A stretch of 64,000 bases of DNA from Lindgomyces ingoldianus (lineage: Eukaryota > Ascomycota > Dothideomycetes > Pleosporales > Lindgomycetaceae), in NCBI RefSeq assembly GCF_010093535.1, contig NW_022985164.1, forward strand, positions 1,027,635 to 1,091,634, written 5' to 3'. Below the pieces are notes generated by a model. The model had not been told where the DNA came from. It worked only from the letters and a program-made list of their open reading frames with translations, and ran no database searches. Numbering within the stretch: the first letter of the stretch is position 1; every line of letters starts with the position of its first letter. Of this stretch, positions 1 to 11,245 are shown piece after piece. Made by a program: the position numbers and the translations under genes.

Positions 1-1
1 G

Positions 2-3000
2 TTTTTGGGGTGCCGATCCAGTTGACATGCGGGCAGTCGACGGAAAGCTGAGGCGGCCTGTTACGGGATCGATAACACTCAAGTTTCTCTCTCCATAACC
101 TTGAAGGAAATCGGATAGGGAACAGGGAGATGTGGGTGTTTGAGCAGAGTGAAGAACGGAGAGAAGGCGAGACCGGCGAAGATGAAGCGAAGGATTTGAT
201 GCGCCAGATTGAGTGGACGCATGTGAAGCCTTAGTCTTTAAAGGTAGTGGCTCGAGGGATGGTCGTCGATCGACAGCCTGGTCCTGACCTTCGTGAGGCC
301 CCGAAGCAGGTGGGTTCAGGAGCTCAACAGGGGAGAGCACCTCGTCGATGAGATCATCGTATTCCTTCCAGACTTCATCCTCAGACTGGGGAACACTGGG
401 GCCAGGAATCACGGCGGTGCCAGAAGTTGGAGGGAAACTCCAGATACCCGAGCTACTCGAGTAGGACACCTCCGAGTCTTTGCGAGGGGGAAACTTGAAG
501 AACTCGCTTTGCCTATTCGACTCTTCGGCGCTCGGGCTCATGGTAGCAATTGCTGATGAATGGGAAAGAGCATCGAGACCGTGAAGCACCGGATAAGATT
601 CAACTAGACTAGCCGTAGCGAGCAAAGGAGTGGCTGAGTCGAACGAGGTGCGAGGAGGCACATGCGGGCGAGGTTGGTCCGAGACAAAGGGACGGGAAAA
701 AGACTGCGATGGAGGCCGCCGTTCCTGGTTCCGCCTGGTAGAGATGACTTGAGGAATGCGACCCACTTGTAGAAGCCGGCTCGGCCGGGGAGGAGGAATT
801 GTTGGCGGTCCATGAAATACGGGGGGAGGTTGGGGAACATATGCTCCTGCAGCTTCGACAGGTGACAGCGGCCTGAAGGGCGATGAGGATGGAGAGAGAT
901 CGGTGACCGGGGTGAGATCTGGCTGCGAAGGCGGTACGGGTGGGTGAGAAGAGGACTGTAGATTTGTATCGAGGGTGAGGTTGTGCTGCCACTGCCGCTC
1001 GGGCCGTAGGAAGACTTTCGGGGACGCGGGACGGGCCGGTGCCGCAAAGTCAGCCGAGAAGACAGGCAACGGGGGTAGGAGCATTGACTGCAGTCGCTCT
1101 TTCCCGTCCGACGTGGCGACGGGGGCTGTGATTTCCTCGGGTGGAGTGGGGTCCTCGGGAGCGCTATCTGCTTCCTGCATGAGCTGTTCTATATCTTCAA
1201 GATCGATAGCTGACTGAGAGTCCATGAGAGCATAGTGTGCTACGGATCGTGAAGCAGGCACTCTCGAAGCGCTGGTGGACACTTCGACAACTGGGTTTGG
1301 GCGCGGAGACTGGATTCGTGGCGTAGCGTGCGCTCGCTGGAAGAAGTTCCATTTTCGGGCTGGCTTTACAGTGACCTTATCCGACTTATCCAACTTGTCC
1401 ACTTTTCCCGTCCTTTTTGATTTAAGCCATTTGCTTTCTCTGCCATCCGATGCATACTCGTCCTGGACTGAGCCCTTTCGTGCCTTTCCTGTAGTGCTGC
1501 TAGACGACGACACCTTGGATAATGGCGCTCCTTCTATCATCTTTGATGCACGAGAAGCCCGCCTGGTTGCAAGAGACGGTAGGAAGGACCTCTTCGCATC
1601 ACTATCGCTGTCTGATGGCCGCCGTGATCGCATCGCTTTCTTCGTCGGAGATAAAGCACGTACAGGATCGGACATGGCAGAAGGCAGAAGTGTTGGTCGA
1701 TTTTGCTCCAGGCCAGAGCGCATTGCATTGCTTGCATTTTTTTTTAGCACGGGTGGCGGGTTGCCTAGATCAAGACCGCTGCCACTGTGCACCGGCTCTG
1801 GGCTCCTTGAGAGTTCGGTGCTACTTCCAGTTCCACGGATTACCACAGGTGTGAGCCTGTCAAGGAAGAAATCGTCCATTTCTGCACTGGTTGTGCTGGT
1901 CATGCTGCTTTTCCGGCTGGACGGCGTGCGGTTTAGACTTTCGGTGGTAGTGCCAGCACTCGCAGACCGACCAATACTGCCTGCACTTACTGTGCTTCCG
2001 CTCCTGCCCCTCACCGAATATTTGCCATATCCCTCATGGCCGGTTCCAGCAACCGGACCTCGCCTGTGCAGCTTCTTTTCGGCATTTAGGTCTGATGGAG
2101 TTGGTTCTGTCTTCGAACGTCGAGTGAAGAAACCGAAGCGAGAGGACTTGCTTGGACTGGGTGTAGGGTTTGGAAGCGTCTTTGAGCGTTTCTTCTCGAC
2201 ATCACTCTGAACGTCTGGGGTAGGCCCGCGAGTAGGTAACCGAGATACTGGGATGAACCCTGATCCAAGACTAGGGTTCGGTGAGGGATTTCGGGAGGAA
2301 CTCTTTGTCGGAATTCCAAACCGAGTTTTGCCGGGCAGCATACTTGAGTTCGACTCTGTTGAGCTTGTTCGTCTGTGGGAGGGGGGGAAGCTTGTCATGT
2401 TACTTTGAATGACAGGAGATGGCCCCCGAAGTCCAGCAATTTCAGATGTCCCTTCTCTGCTAGGTCGAATCGGTCTTCTGGGATCTGGCGACGATGTCGC
2501 TGTGTGATCGGCGAGATGGGCTAGCTCAGGAGGCGCTTGGACGTGAGGCTTTCGTTGTGCTGGCAGGGTTGGTCGATGTCCATTCGGCAGATTTGGGCGA
2601 GATTTTTCTACTTGTGGGAGAGATGGCGCCGAGCGCATTGGAGATGGTTTGGGTGGCGGACTTGGTGGGGGTGCAGGCAGGCGGACTGGTGGTAGTTTCT
2701 CTCGCTGTCTTGCTCCCTCTGCGAGAATTGTGGAGGCTGATGATGAAGATGTCGATGATTCCCGGACTGAAGAAAGAGCATGTTGTTGTCGGATGCTCGG
2801 CTCGTCTTGCGGTCTGTTCCTTGTTACAGGGGGCCGGCTCTGCAGCGGGCTTGCTTGCCGGATTCGAGTAGAAGTCTTCGATAATGCGACACCTGGAGAA
2901 TATGAAGACATAGATGTAGGAGTTGAAGAAACACTGAAGGGTCCTGGGGATTCCGAATACCGAGTAGAAGGAGTGGTAGAAAGCGCATACTGCGGTGTTG

Positions 3001-3703
3001 GAAGTGGCAAAATATCTGGAGGAGCCACATCATATTCGTAATACCGGTGCTCTGGAACCTCGATTTCATCCTCGGCTCGAGCGAGAATATTTGAAGATGG
3101 CGGAAGAGATATCCCCAGCACCGTCTCAGAGAATGGGTCCCTGTATCCACCTGGTATAGCCTTCACCGGCTGCCCTTCTTCTTGCGACGACATCGATCCA
3201 CCCCTTGTTCCCGAATGTTGTCCTCCAACTGCAACGCCGATGCTCGAAGGTTTTCTTCTTAGGAGGTTCGACCGTGGGCTATCAATGGTTGACACGGACG
3301 ACCCTGATACGAGTGAAGGGGTGCGTGTACTTCCAGCGACTTCTAGTTTAGGTAGACGGGATGATGAAACCTGTCGTGTTGTCTTAGGGGCTGCTATGTT
3401 TGGGGATAAATGGGATGTAGGTACAGGAGGAGTGTTGCCTCCTTGGCGCGGCTTCACGGCCACCGATGTCTTCGACACAGGCACTCGTTGAGTAGTAATC
3501 CCTTTGCCCGACTGCGCCTGCTCATCTCGGGTCGGCTTCCTCTTCTGTAATTTCGAGTGGGCCGGCGCGGGCAATTGTGAAGTGCCGGTCGAGGTTGGAG
3601 TGACAGATCTCTGCGGTAATCGAGTTGTGGGAGCGCGGTGGGCGTACAGCGTCTGTTCCTCCACCCTCCTTGGAGAGCTGAAATGTGATTTATAGGAAGC
3701 CAT
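2..3703 (-). CDS. Large Ser/Pro-rich conserved fungal protein (C-terminus off the left edge)
   Basis: One uninterrupted minus-strand frame of 1,234 codons runs from the ATG at 3703 to the left edge with no stop, so the C-terminus is missing. The protein starts MASYKSHFSSPRRVEEQ and is mostly low complexity, rich in Ser, Pro, Thr and Arg. Islands that look conserved are a basic patch around the SFLPSLATRRASRASKM and ARKWNFFQRA motifs, an acidic helix around AIDLEDIEQLMQEAD, RPSRLLQVGRIPQV, and a later SEDEVWKEYDDLIDEVL motif. These resemble what is usually annotated in Aspergillus and relatives as conserved serine-proline rich protein, a family whose function I do not know. No membrane segment or signal peptide is visible. 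A 311-codon open frame lies antisense at 1275-2210 and is treated as a shadow. The gene is confidently coding; its role is unassigned. Confidence 0.8.
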   Translation of the reverse strand, partial: MASYKSHFSSPRRVEEQTLYAHRAPTTRLPQRSVTPTSTGTSQLPAPAHSKLQKRKPTRDEQAQSGKGITTQRVPVSKTSVAVKPRQGGNTPPVPTSHLSPNIAAPKTTRQVSSSRLPKLEVAGSTRTPSLVSGSSVSTIDSPRSNLLRRKPSSIGVAVGGQHSGTRGGSMSSQEEGQPVKAIPGGYRDPFSETVLGISLPPSSNILARAEDEIEVPEHRYYEYDVAPPDILPLPTPQYALSTTPSTRYSESPGPFSVSSTPTSMSSYSPGVALSKTSTRIRQASPLQSRPPVTRNRPQDEPSIRQQHALSSVRESSTSSSSASTILAEGARQREKLPPVRLPAPPPSPPPKPSPMRSAPSLPQVEKSRPNLPNGHRPTLPAQRKPHVQAPPELAHLADHTATSSPDPRRPIRPSREGTSEIAGLRGPSPVIQSNMTSFPPSHRRTSSTESNSSMLPGKTRFGIPTKSSSRNPSPNPSLGSGFIPVSRLPTRGPTPDVQSDVEKKRSKTLPNPTPSPSKSSRFGFFTRRSKTEPTPSDLNAEKKLHRRGPVAGTGHEGYGKYSVRGRSGSTVSAGSIGRSASAGTTTESLNRTPSSRKSSMTSTTSAEMDDFFLDRLTPVVIRGTGSSTELSRSPEPVHSGSGLDLGNPPPVLKKNASNAMRSGLEQNRPTLLPSAMSDPVRALSPTKKAMRSRRPSDSDSDAKRSFLPSLATRRASRASKMIEGAPLSKVSSSSSTTGKARKGSVQDEYASDGRESKWLKSKRTGKVDKLDKSDKVTVKPARKWNFFQRAHATPRIQSPRPNPVVEVSTSASRVPASRSVAHYALMDSQSAIDLEDIEQLMQEADSAPEDPTPPEEITAPVATSDGKERLQSMLLPPLPVFSADFAAPARPASPKVFLRPERQWQHNLTLDTNLQSSSHPPVPPSQPDLTPVTDLSPSSSPFRPLSPVEAAGAYVPQPPPVFHGPPTIPPPRPSRLLQVGRIPQVISTRRNQERRPPSQSFSRPFVSDQPRPHVPPRTSFDSATPLLATASLVESYPVLHGLDALSHSSAIATMSPSAEESNRQSEFFKFPPRKDSEVSYSSSSGIWSFPPTSGTAVIPGPSVPQSEDEVWKEYDDLIDEVLSPVELLNPPASGPHEGQDQAVDRRPSLEPLPLKTKASHASTQSGASNPSLHLRRSRLLSVLHSAQTPTSPCSLSDFLQGYGERNLSVIDPVTGRLSFPSTARMSTGSAPQK

Positions 3704-6700
3704 CTCGGGTAGTCGCGTTGTGCAACCCTGTTGAATACAACGGGAGACGGCTGACCAAGGCTTGTACTACAGAGATTGTTGTGCGCTGGGTAACTCATGA
3801 AGGCATATGGCCGCCGTTGTGTGCAACCTGAGCTTGTGCGTCAGCGCAAGAAGACCACAGATGCAACCAATGCCAGGGAAAGCGCACTCTCGGGTGCTGT
3901 CAGCAAGACTCAGCTCGGGCAGATTCCGTCAGATGTTCGTGGTGGGGGTGAGTTGAGATGAGGGTCCAGATATGTGGCGCCTGGGGGTGGCAAATATGAT
4001 TATAGTTCAGGTACATGGAATTGGGAGGCCGCAATATAAGTCTTTGGCCAAAAAGTACGCAATTCTCAAGTCTCTCTTCAGGAAATCGATGCGGTGTGGG
4101 ATTTGGAGCCTCTCGCCGCGTTGCGCCACCGGGCGTGCCGACTAGCGAATGGGTGTGGGCGAAAGTGTGGCTCAGCTCTACGCGGTCTGCTGCACGTTAG
4201 ACTGGGGTGCTGCAATGTAGCGGGCGGCAAGGCGGACACGTACGATGAGGGATAATGGTGAATGATATACAGATAGAGGCTCGCAGATCAGACTTTCACC
4301 TCGAGGGTCCTGAGTCCTGGTGGTCCGAGACGTGGGGAAGGGCAAGATGCCGGTCGCCGCAGTGGGATGGTCCGCGACTTTCCGTTCTAAGCGGAGAAGG
4401 CCAGTCCAAAGGCTTCTTCAAGGGAGTCAAGGATCAGGGACAGACGAGGAGCTGGCCTTGGGCTGCTGTTGTTGGATGAGGGCAACATGGCGCGCTGACT
4501 TCTGGCGTGAGACGGAGGGGTTGGGCCCAGCAGTCTTGATATGTTTTCCGCGAAAAATGGTCCAACACGACGAGACGCACAGGTTTTTCCAACCATGCCG
4601 GCGCCGTCGATTCTGGCAGGAGCTGGGCTGACCCGAGGGAGGCATCATTTTTCCGCTCCAAGAAGACCGGCGTTGGCGCCAGACGAGGAGCAGGAGGAGG
4701 AGGCCGGCGACCAGTGAAGCGCTTGGGATGCAATGGAGGAAGACGATTCGCAGACAGAGGGCGTCGAGCAGCACAACACCCATGCACGCCGCACAAGGGA
4801 GCTCCCGCCCAGTCACGGCTGGGCTGGAGTGGGATGGCCCAGCCCAGGCATGGATGCGGTTGGCTCGGAGACCTTCGCTAGCCGCATGTTTCGCCCACAA
4901 AGTTTATGTCTTTTTGGACTATCAGAGATCTCTGCAAGGCCTCACGTCCAACTTCTGGCATCGTCAATGTCTCAATCCGACAGGGCTGCAGCTCTGCGCA
5001 GCTGAGGTAAGAACTTAGGCGAGCGACCATCATGCAGTGGATGAAGATTCAGCACTTCGACCTCCTCATTCAGCTTCAAAATGGCCCAGAGCCGATATCC
5101 CGCCGCAGAGGATCACGACTCACTCACACGATGGTGTCTGAAGAGACCGAGCCAGATAGCTCGTTGTAGGCCGTCAGCAGCTCTCTTCAAAAGGAGGCAG
5201 ACTTGGTTGGGAGCCGTCGTCTTGAATGAGAGTCTTCGGCATGTTCGACTACTCAATCAGGAAGTGCAATATGAATAGTGACCAATGATTCCCACACCTG
5301 AGGAGTCATTTACTTTTGGTGCGCGTTTTCCGCTTCTGTCGCCCCAAGTGACCCCTCGTACGCACCAACTTTCTCGTGACTATTGCGAACCTGACGAGCC
5401 TGGAGGATTCGACATCAATGCACAATTCTGGTCGCGAGATGCCACAACCGTCGAGCCGGAATGCCTGTCCCAGGCAGCTGAGAGTGTGGCTAGGTACGTC
5501 AGGGAGCCGTTTAGCTGCATGAGATTGAGGCTGAGCGCGATCAACACTCGCCACACTGACAACACATTAACGAGACTTTCGCCCTCACCGACAAGTTTTG
5601 ACTCTCAGGTAAATCCGCGAAAATAATGCCGTTGAAAGTTGGTGAGGGAGTCCCTCTCAGCCTGCTCAACAGTTTCAGGCGGGCTCTCGGGGGGAAGGAG
5701 GCATCTTCCATGTCCCTCCCACGACCCAGGTTGCACACAAGCCACTCGAGTCCGCTGACCCCTCTTCTGCACTATCATTCGTTCACTGGGGCGTGCTCTC
5801 GCTGGCCCTGGCCGCGTTGGAATTCAGTCACGTTACCAATCTATACCGGAAGAGGCATGCTCAGATGTTCTCAACCTCCAATGAGCGGCTGACTTTGGAC
5901 TTTGACAAGATCACTCGCTGATGCTCGATGCAGGGGGTACGCCTGGAAATTCTCGCCGTTGCAGATGACAGTAAGCTTGAAGCCTTCGCATTCCCCTGTG
6001 AGACATTCTTCTCTCCGACAAACGGGCTGCATCTGGGGTAAAACGTTGGCTGGTCATGATAGGAAGGATGGATAAAGATTAGGGGTTGCACGTTCCTCCA
6101 CTCTTTGTACGACTGTGACTGCCGTACATCAGCCTCCGCACGCCATATTGAGCAATCGGCTGGCTGAGATAGCGATCTCCACAAACAGTTACGTTCATGT
6201 CACGAAGTGATCCGTGAGGTTCTGAACCCGCCGCATGTGCTTATGCTTTTCACGATTGACGACCGGGAATCCGAGATCCGGAGACTGTCGATGAACTAAA
6301 ATTTAGTCTGCTGCAAGCACTGCCCAGTTTGCACTCGAGCCGTTTGCGGGTGGGACGGAGGAGAGTGCGGCACGGCACGGATTGCTGGAGTGTGACCGCG
6401 AATCACCAATGATGTATATAGCCACTATGGAGACTGGACCGTCGCTCACCAGCCTGCCAGGTGAAACGTGCTAGACTACTGAGATTAGCCATCCACGATA
6501 AGCCGTCGAGGTTGTTGAGGTTGCTGTAGTTGATGTTCTTGAGAATGAGGCGAAGTTAAAAGAAGGCCATCATGGCTCAGATACACAGATCGATGCAGCC
6601 ACAGTTTTTTATCACCACCATGGATGTTCGGGAATGATATTAGTTATTGACTTAACGGAGATGTTGTCTGTTTTGGGATTGCTGTGCAGACAGGGACGCG

Positions 6701-7554
6701 GTGACTGGCGCTTAACTGTGACTGCTTGGCACGACCTGTTATAAAGTCCCTTCTAGTAATAACGTTTGGTGACAAAGGACTTTAGAAATCGCAATATGTA
6801 ATGAGACTCGATTTTATCGCATGGGGGGGTGTTTCAAAGATCCAGATTGATAAAGAAATGGGAGTAAGGAAGAGACAGCCTCCCATCCATCTCCGGCTGA
6901 CAAGCAGAGCTCTGGGGTCTGCTCTGGTATTCGTTCAGGTGTGAACATGTCTCCAAGAGCGTGACTCGATTGCTTGCTCTGATAGAAGTGCCGCAGGACT
7001 ACTCCGGCCTGTTATATGCTCGCTCCCAGCTCAATGAGAGATGGAATGGCTGGACGTCACTGCCAGTTATAAACATCCGGTTTCCTTCACCAACGGAAGT
7101 GTTTGGGCCATAGTAGGCTGTAGGAGGAGTAAGCAATAAATTCACAAACAAGTCAGAGACCTGCTTTGATGGCTCAAGAGCGTGGTGTGGCCTGTGTGAT
7201 TTCCATGTGACTCAGCGAGTGAATTGCGGTGGCTGGTGCTCGCTTGCACTCCGGCGTTTGGAAACGCTTGGCAAAGGTGGCTCAGGCCAGCGCCATCTAT
7301 CTCTTGATGAACTTGTCTTCACGGCACGGCTTCCTTGTCAGCGCAACTCCTACCTATCTCATTCCAACCTGCCACTTCCTACGCCCAACTCACCCTGTGT
7401 GCACGCAACTAGCTGGACATATTTCATCAGCCTAGGAAGCCATATCCACGTCCGGCTCATCCTCCGCGCCCCCTTTGTTTGCGCGCATCCCTGCCGACAT
7501 CGCGCTCTCACGCAACTCGTGCTCTCCATCTCACCACGCCCGACCGACCTCAAA
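3704..7554. other. Intergenic, no gene seen
   Basis: About 3.85 kb between two outward-facing starts (minus-strand gene at 3703, plus-strand gene at 7555). Only short unrelated frames of up to about 157 codons are present on either strand, none with recognisable motifs or consistent splice joins. It must hold the promoters and 5' leaders of both flanking genes. The last 350 bases before 7555 are pyrimidine-rich, as in many fungal promoters. Confidence 0.6.
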
Positions 7555-8427
7555 ATGTCCGAATACTCGAAGATGAAGAACGCCGATCTTGAGGCGCTGC
7601 TCAAGACGCGTGGCTTGCCCACTGGGGGCAAGAAAGCGGACATGGTGGACCGTCTAACCAAGGATGACGAGAGCAAGAAGGCTGCAGAGGCTAAGGCTGG
7701 AAAAGAAGCTCCGGCCACTTCAGCCAAGGTTGCTGTTCTACACCCTGAGGACGAAATTGATTGGGATGATGACGCTTCTGATACGGCAGCCGAATCTGCG
7801 AAGCCTGTCAAGCCCACCATCGCACCGGCCGAGGCAGTAATTAAAGCTAGCGGCGAAGACCAAGTTCCTAACCCTCAAGCTGTCCCCAGCCAGAAGGCCG
7901 ACATCGACCCGTCCAAGACCTCAGATCTGTCTGTGAAGCTTCCGACAGAAGAGCAGAAGGATGGGAGTGCTGCACCCGAGGAGAAGGAGAAGGCGCCAGT
8001 TGACTATTCCAAGGGTCTTGCCGCTTCCACTATCGACGATGAAATCGAGAAGCGCAAGGCTCGCGCGAAGCGTTTTGGCATCAACACCGAGAATGATGAG
8101 AGCCTCAAGAAGCTGGAGCGGCAGAAGAAGGGGGGGGATTTCGGACCTCCCAAAGGATTGGACGATAGCCTCCCCGAGCGAACCCGCAAGCGTGGACGAG
8201 ACGACAATGATGAAGATGGAAGGAACAAGCGTCGTGGAGGAGGACGGCTTACCGCTCGCCGAGGGCGTGGTAACAGGGATGGTGGTAACAGGGACGGTGA
8301 TCGGAGGCGGGACAACCGCAATGAAGACAGGGGCAAACCAAGCATCGATGGCGCAAACTGGATGAGGGATGAAGACCGGGCCAAGATGGAAGCAAGGAAG
8401 AAGAGGTTTGCTGCAGCATCGACTTGA
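7555..8427 (+). CDS. tho1: SAP-domain RNA-binding protein, Tho1/CIP29 (SARNP)-like
   Basis: A 290-residue intronless protein. Residues about 1-40 are a SAP domain (MKNADLEALLKTRGLPTGGK then KADMVDRL), the helix-extended-loop-helix nucleic-acid-binding fold. An acidic stretch (EDEIDWDDDASDT) follows. The C-terminal half holds an ERTRKRGRDD segment and Arg/Gly-rich RGG-type tracts, ending in a basic helix (AKMEARKKRF). This layout matches yeast Tho1 and mammalian SARNP/CIP29, which bind nascent RNA and help mRNP assembly and export with the THO/TREX machinery; the role here is inferred from that family. The frame is open upstream to 7207, but the first ATG with good context (CTCAAAATGTC) is at 7555 and starts exactly at the SAP domain. 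The nearest gene upstream is divergent. Confidence 0.85.
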   Translation: MSEYSKMKNADLEALLKTRGLPTGGKKADMVDRLTKDDESKKAAEAKAGKEAPATSAKVAVLHPEDEIDWDDDASDTAAESAKPVKPTIAPAEAVIKASGEDQVPNPQAVPSQKADIDPSKTSDLSVKLPTEEQKDGSAAPEEKEKAPVDYSKGLAASTIDDEIEKRKARAKRFGINTENDESLKKLERQKKGGDFGPPKGLDDSLPERTRKRGRDDNDEDGRNKRRGGGRLTARRGRGNRDGGNRDGDRRRDNRNEDRGKPSIDGANWMRDEDRAKMEARKKRFAAAST

Positions 8428-9666
8428 AGCCTGGCCGGGGCTCTTCCTAGGGGACTGAACACGGCCAACAAGATATCACGGGAACTTTTCATCATTGATA
8501 CTGGGAACGGGAAGGCGGCGTGCGGGCGTTGGGACGAAACCAGCGAGTCATTGTACAACAGCTTTTATCGATCGATTGCAGCCGAAACTGCCATTTGGGT
8601 TCAGGACGTCCTTTCCTTAAGTTCTCGAGGAATACATTAATTGAGCGCTTATTGAGCGCTTAGCGAGTTCTATTTTCTTGCCAACCTTGTACACGAACGT
8701 CCTCCGCTTTGACTACTTCCGATCTACGTTAAAAGTTTGTGTCTTAAATGGCGGAGGCTTTTTGGTGCGCATTCCCATCTCATTCGGGGCCGAGAAAATT
8801 TCAAGGCCACACATCTGGCTTTCACGCATCTGCATCTTGCCTAAACCCGCAGTTGCATGGTTATGTGTGGAACTACAGCTTGCGGGCGTTCAATATCTCA
8901 GTCCCAAACGTGATTGGATGGGAGAATTATGACAGATTGGTGAGCGAACCTGCGTTTACCTGGTATGTCTTGAAGGACAGAGCCGGTTTGATTTTTAAAG
9001 CTCACTTTGGCCAAGGAATCCGGATTTAAAACCCCACACATTGCCTCCACACATGAGTCAAATTCACTTTTTCACGTAGGCTGACAATAGTCCCTCATCT
9101 TATCATCAACTTCTCGTGCAACTTGAGATTAATGAGCCCCAACATGACTCTTTAACCAGGTGTCGTTGGATACATTGACGTCTGCACACTTCGCGATACC
9201 CCTTTTTTACTAGCGCCCTGAATCCCAACCTCGGTTTCACCCCCGCAGTCTCTCCACGAGATCCCTTCGACAGGCACAGCTTAGAAATCGGCATGAACTC
9301 GGCACCACAATCCGTATTTGTGCATGATTTTCCTCCAAGTATAAAAGCCTCAAAGCCCAATAATGTCTGTTTGCTCTTGCCCTCGTCCTCGTCCCAAGGA
9401 TGCTATGCGGACATCGCTCTTTCATAGATACTGGTTCCGAGCAAGTTGGTCCCCTGTAATCTCCCAATTTTCGTCGATTGGAGGCAGAATTTTCCTCCCC
9501 GGAAGCTTCTATTGAGTTCCCGGTTACTCCTCCCGCCGCGCTACCCCTTTCAGAAAGGTTCCCGTATCCGCTCACCTTTACGAACTGAGTGAAGGCCACC
9601 AACCATCAAAGTAAAAGCATTCCAATACCACGAATCGGATGCTTACGAAACAATTCGAGGCGTCAG
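8428..9666. other. Intergenic between tandem plus-strand genes
   Basis: About 1.2 kb holding the 3' flank of the SAP gene and the promoter of the MFS gene. Short frames only; the longest (8748-9029, 93 codons) has no recognisable feature. An 11-bp direct repeat (ATTGAGCGCTT twice) sits at about 8640-8661. Confidence 0.55.
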
Positions 9667-11245
9667 ATGTCAATGTCCTTAGATTTTAAAGAAAAAGCGT
9701 TCGAAGGTATCACTGCAGAGAAACCGCCATCCACACGAAGGCTGTCAACCCGACTGTCACACAATGTCAAGGCTGCCACTGGACCTACTATAGAACCAGC
9801 CCTTGAACCGAAACTCCCGACACCACCTGACGGAGGTCTCCATGCGTGGCTAAAAGTGGTTGGTGGGTTTTTGATCTACATCAATATCTGGTGCGTTCTT
9901 TTAGTGGCCTACCTCAAGCTATCTGACTGTGCGTAGGGGGTTCACCCTCACCTTTGGAGCATTCCAAACATACTACAAGCACGACTTCCTCTCGGACTCC
10001 AATGCCTCAGCCATCAGTTGGATAGGCACAGTGCAGGCCTGGCTGCTCATCTCAGTTGGCGTCCTTACTGGCCCACTATTTGATCTAGGATACTTCCGTT
10101 CCATGCTTTACCTTGGTAATTTTTTAGTAGTGTTCGGCATCATGATGCTCTCTTTGTGTAAAGAGTACTGGCAAGTTTTTCTCGCACAAGGTGTTTGTAT
10201 GGGATTAGGAGCTGGATTGCTGTATATCCCCAGTTTAGCGTTGGTTGGTATTTGGTTCCAGCGAAAGCGTGCACTCGCTATGGGATTTGTGATGAGTGGA
10301 ATTGCTGTTGGTAAGACATTCGCACACTTCTTTCTTTCGCAGAGGAAGGCAGTCTTTTCACAAGCTAATTGTTTCTAGGTGGAATAATTTACATATTAAT
10401 GTTCGACCGCCTCACCAAATCCACCGGTTTCCCCTGGGCTATCCGAGCAATGGGCTTCATAGCGCTCTTCGCTGCCCTCCTCTCCTTTCCTGCACTGCTC
10501 TCCGGCTCTAGCATCCTCGCTCGACCCCGGAAAGCACGCCGTCTTTTCGATAAAACAGCCCTCAAGGACAAACTCTTCATCATTTTTACTTTCTCGACCT
10601 TCTTCACTTTCCTCGGCTACATTGTCCCGTATTTCTACATCCCAAGCTACGCGCAAGACAAACTTGGTACGTCGGGTAGCACTGCGCTATACTCGCTAGT
10701 AGTCAGCGTTGCAGGGTCTTTCTTCGGTCGATTGGGGTCTGGGGTACTTGCTCATTACCTTGGGAGTACTGTTACGTGGATTTTGTGCTCGCTCGCTAGT
10801 GGAATTTTGTCATTCTCCTGGATTAGCATCGACAAAGAGAGTACTTTCATAGTGTTCAGTGTTCTATGGGGTACGTTCACCAAACTCCCCAAACCCATCA
10901 TTAAACCTCTCGCCTCCCTCCTTCAATCACGGGCAATTAATTGACACATTTGCCACAGGATTCTTCTCAGCAGGCCTCGTCACTCTCCCCTCCGCCGCCT
11001 TTGCAAACATCTGCCCCGATCTCTCGCTTCTCGGAACTCGCCTCGGTATGTCCTGGGGTGTGTCGTCTATTGCCTCTCTCATCGGAGCACCTATCGCGGG
11101 TGCTTTGATCAAGACAAAGAATGGTCATACGGATTTCATTGGAGTGCAGGTTTGGAGTGGGACGTGCCTACTTCTTGGGACTTGTTGGTTATTTGTATTG
11201 TGGGTTAGTACAGTTAGGGTGCAGAAATCGGGATGGTGGATATGA
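9667..11245 (+). CDS. MFS transporter, monocarboxylate-permease (MCT)-like
   Basis: Predicted exons 9667-9890, 9937-10310, 10379-10870 and 10959-11245 give 458 residues in one consistent frame. Introns are 46, 68 and 88 bp, all GT..AG. Residues about 53-61 carry PPDGGLHAW, the (D)GG..W signature just before the first membrane segment of MCT-like major facilitator proteins, and the next exon has GFTLTFGAFQTYY as in fungal MCT homologues. The rest is a normal 12-segment pattern (for example GMGLGAGLLYIPSLALVGIW, GRLGSGVLAHYLG). Such proteins move monocarboxylates or other small organic anions across the plasma membrane; the substrate here cannot be told. An earlier in-frame start at 9589 is GTG, so the ATG at 9667 (or 9673, MSL) is preferred. 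No biosynthetic neighbours suggest a role in metabolite export. Confidence 0.87.

Noticed and set aside
1275..2210. 311-codon plus-strand open frame
   Set aside because: It lies fully antisense to the minus-strand Ser/Pro-rich gene. Its Leu/Ser/Arg-rich composition is what the complement of that low-complexity coding sequence gives, and it has no domain.
4427..4900. 157-codon minus-strand frame upstream of the first gene
   Set aside because: It overlaps other frames of similar length on both strands, and has no motif and no splice partners; treated as chance.
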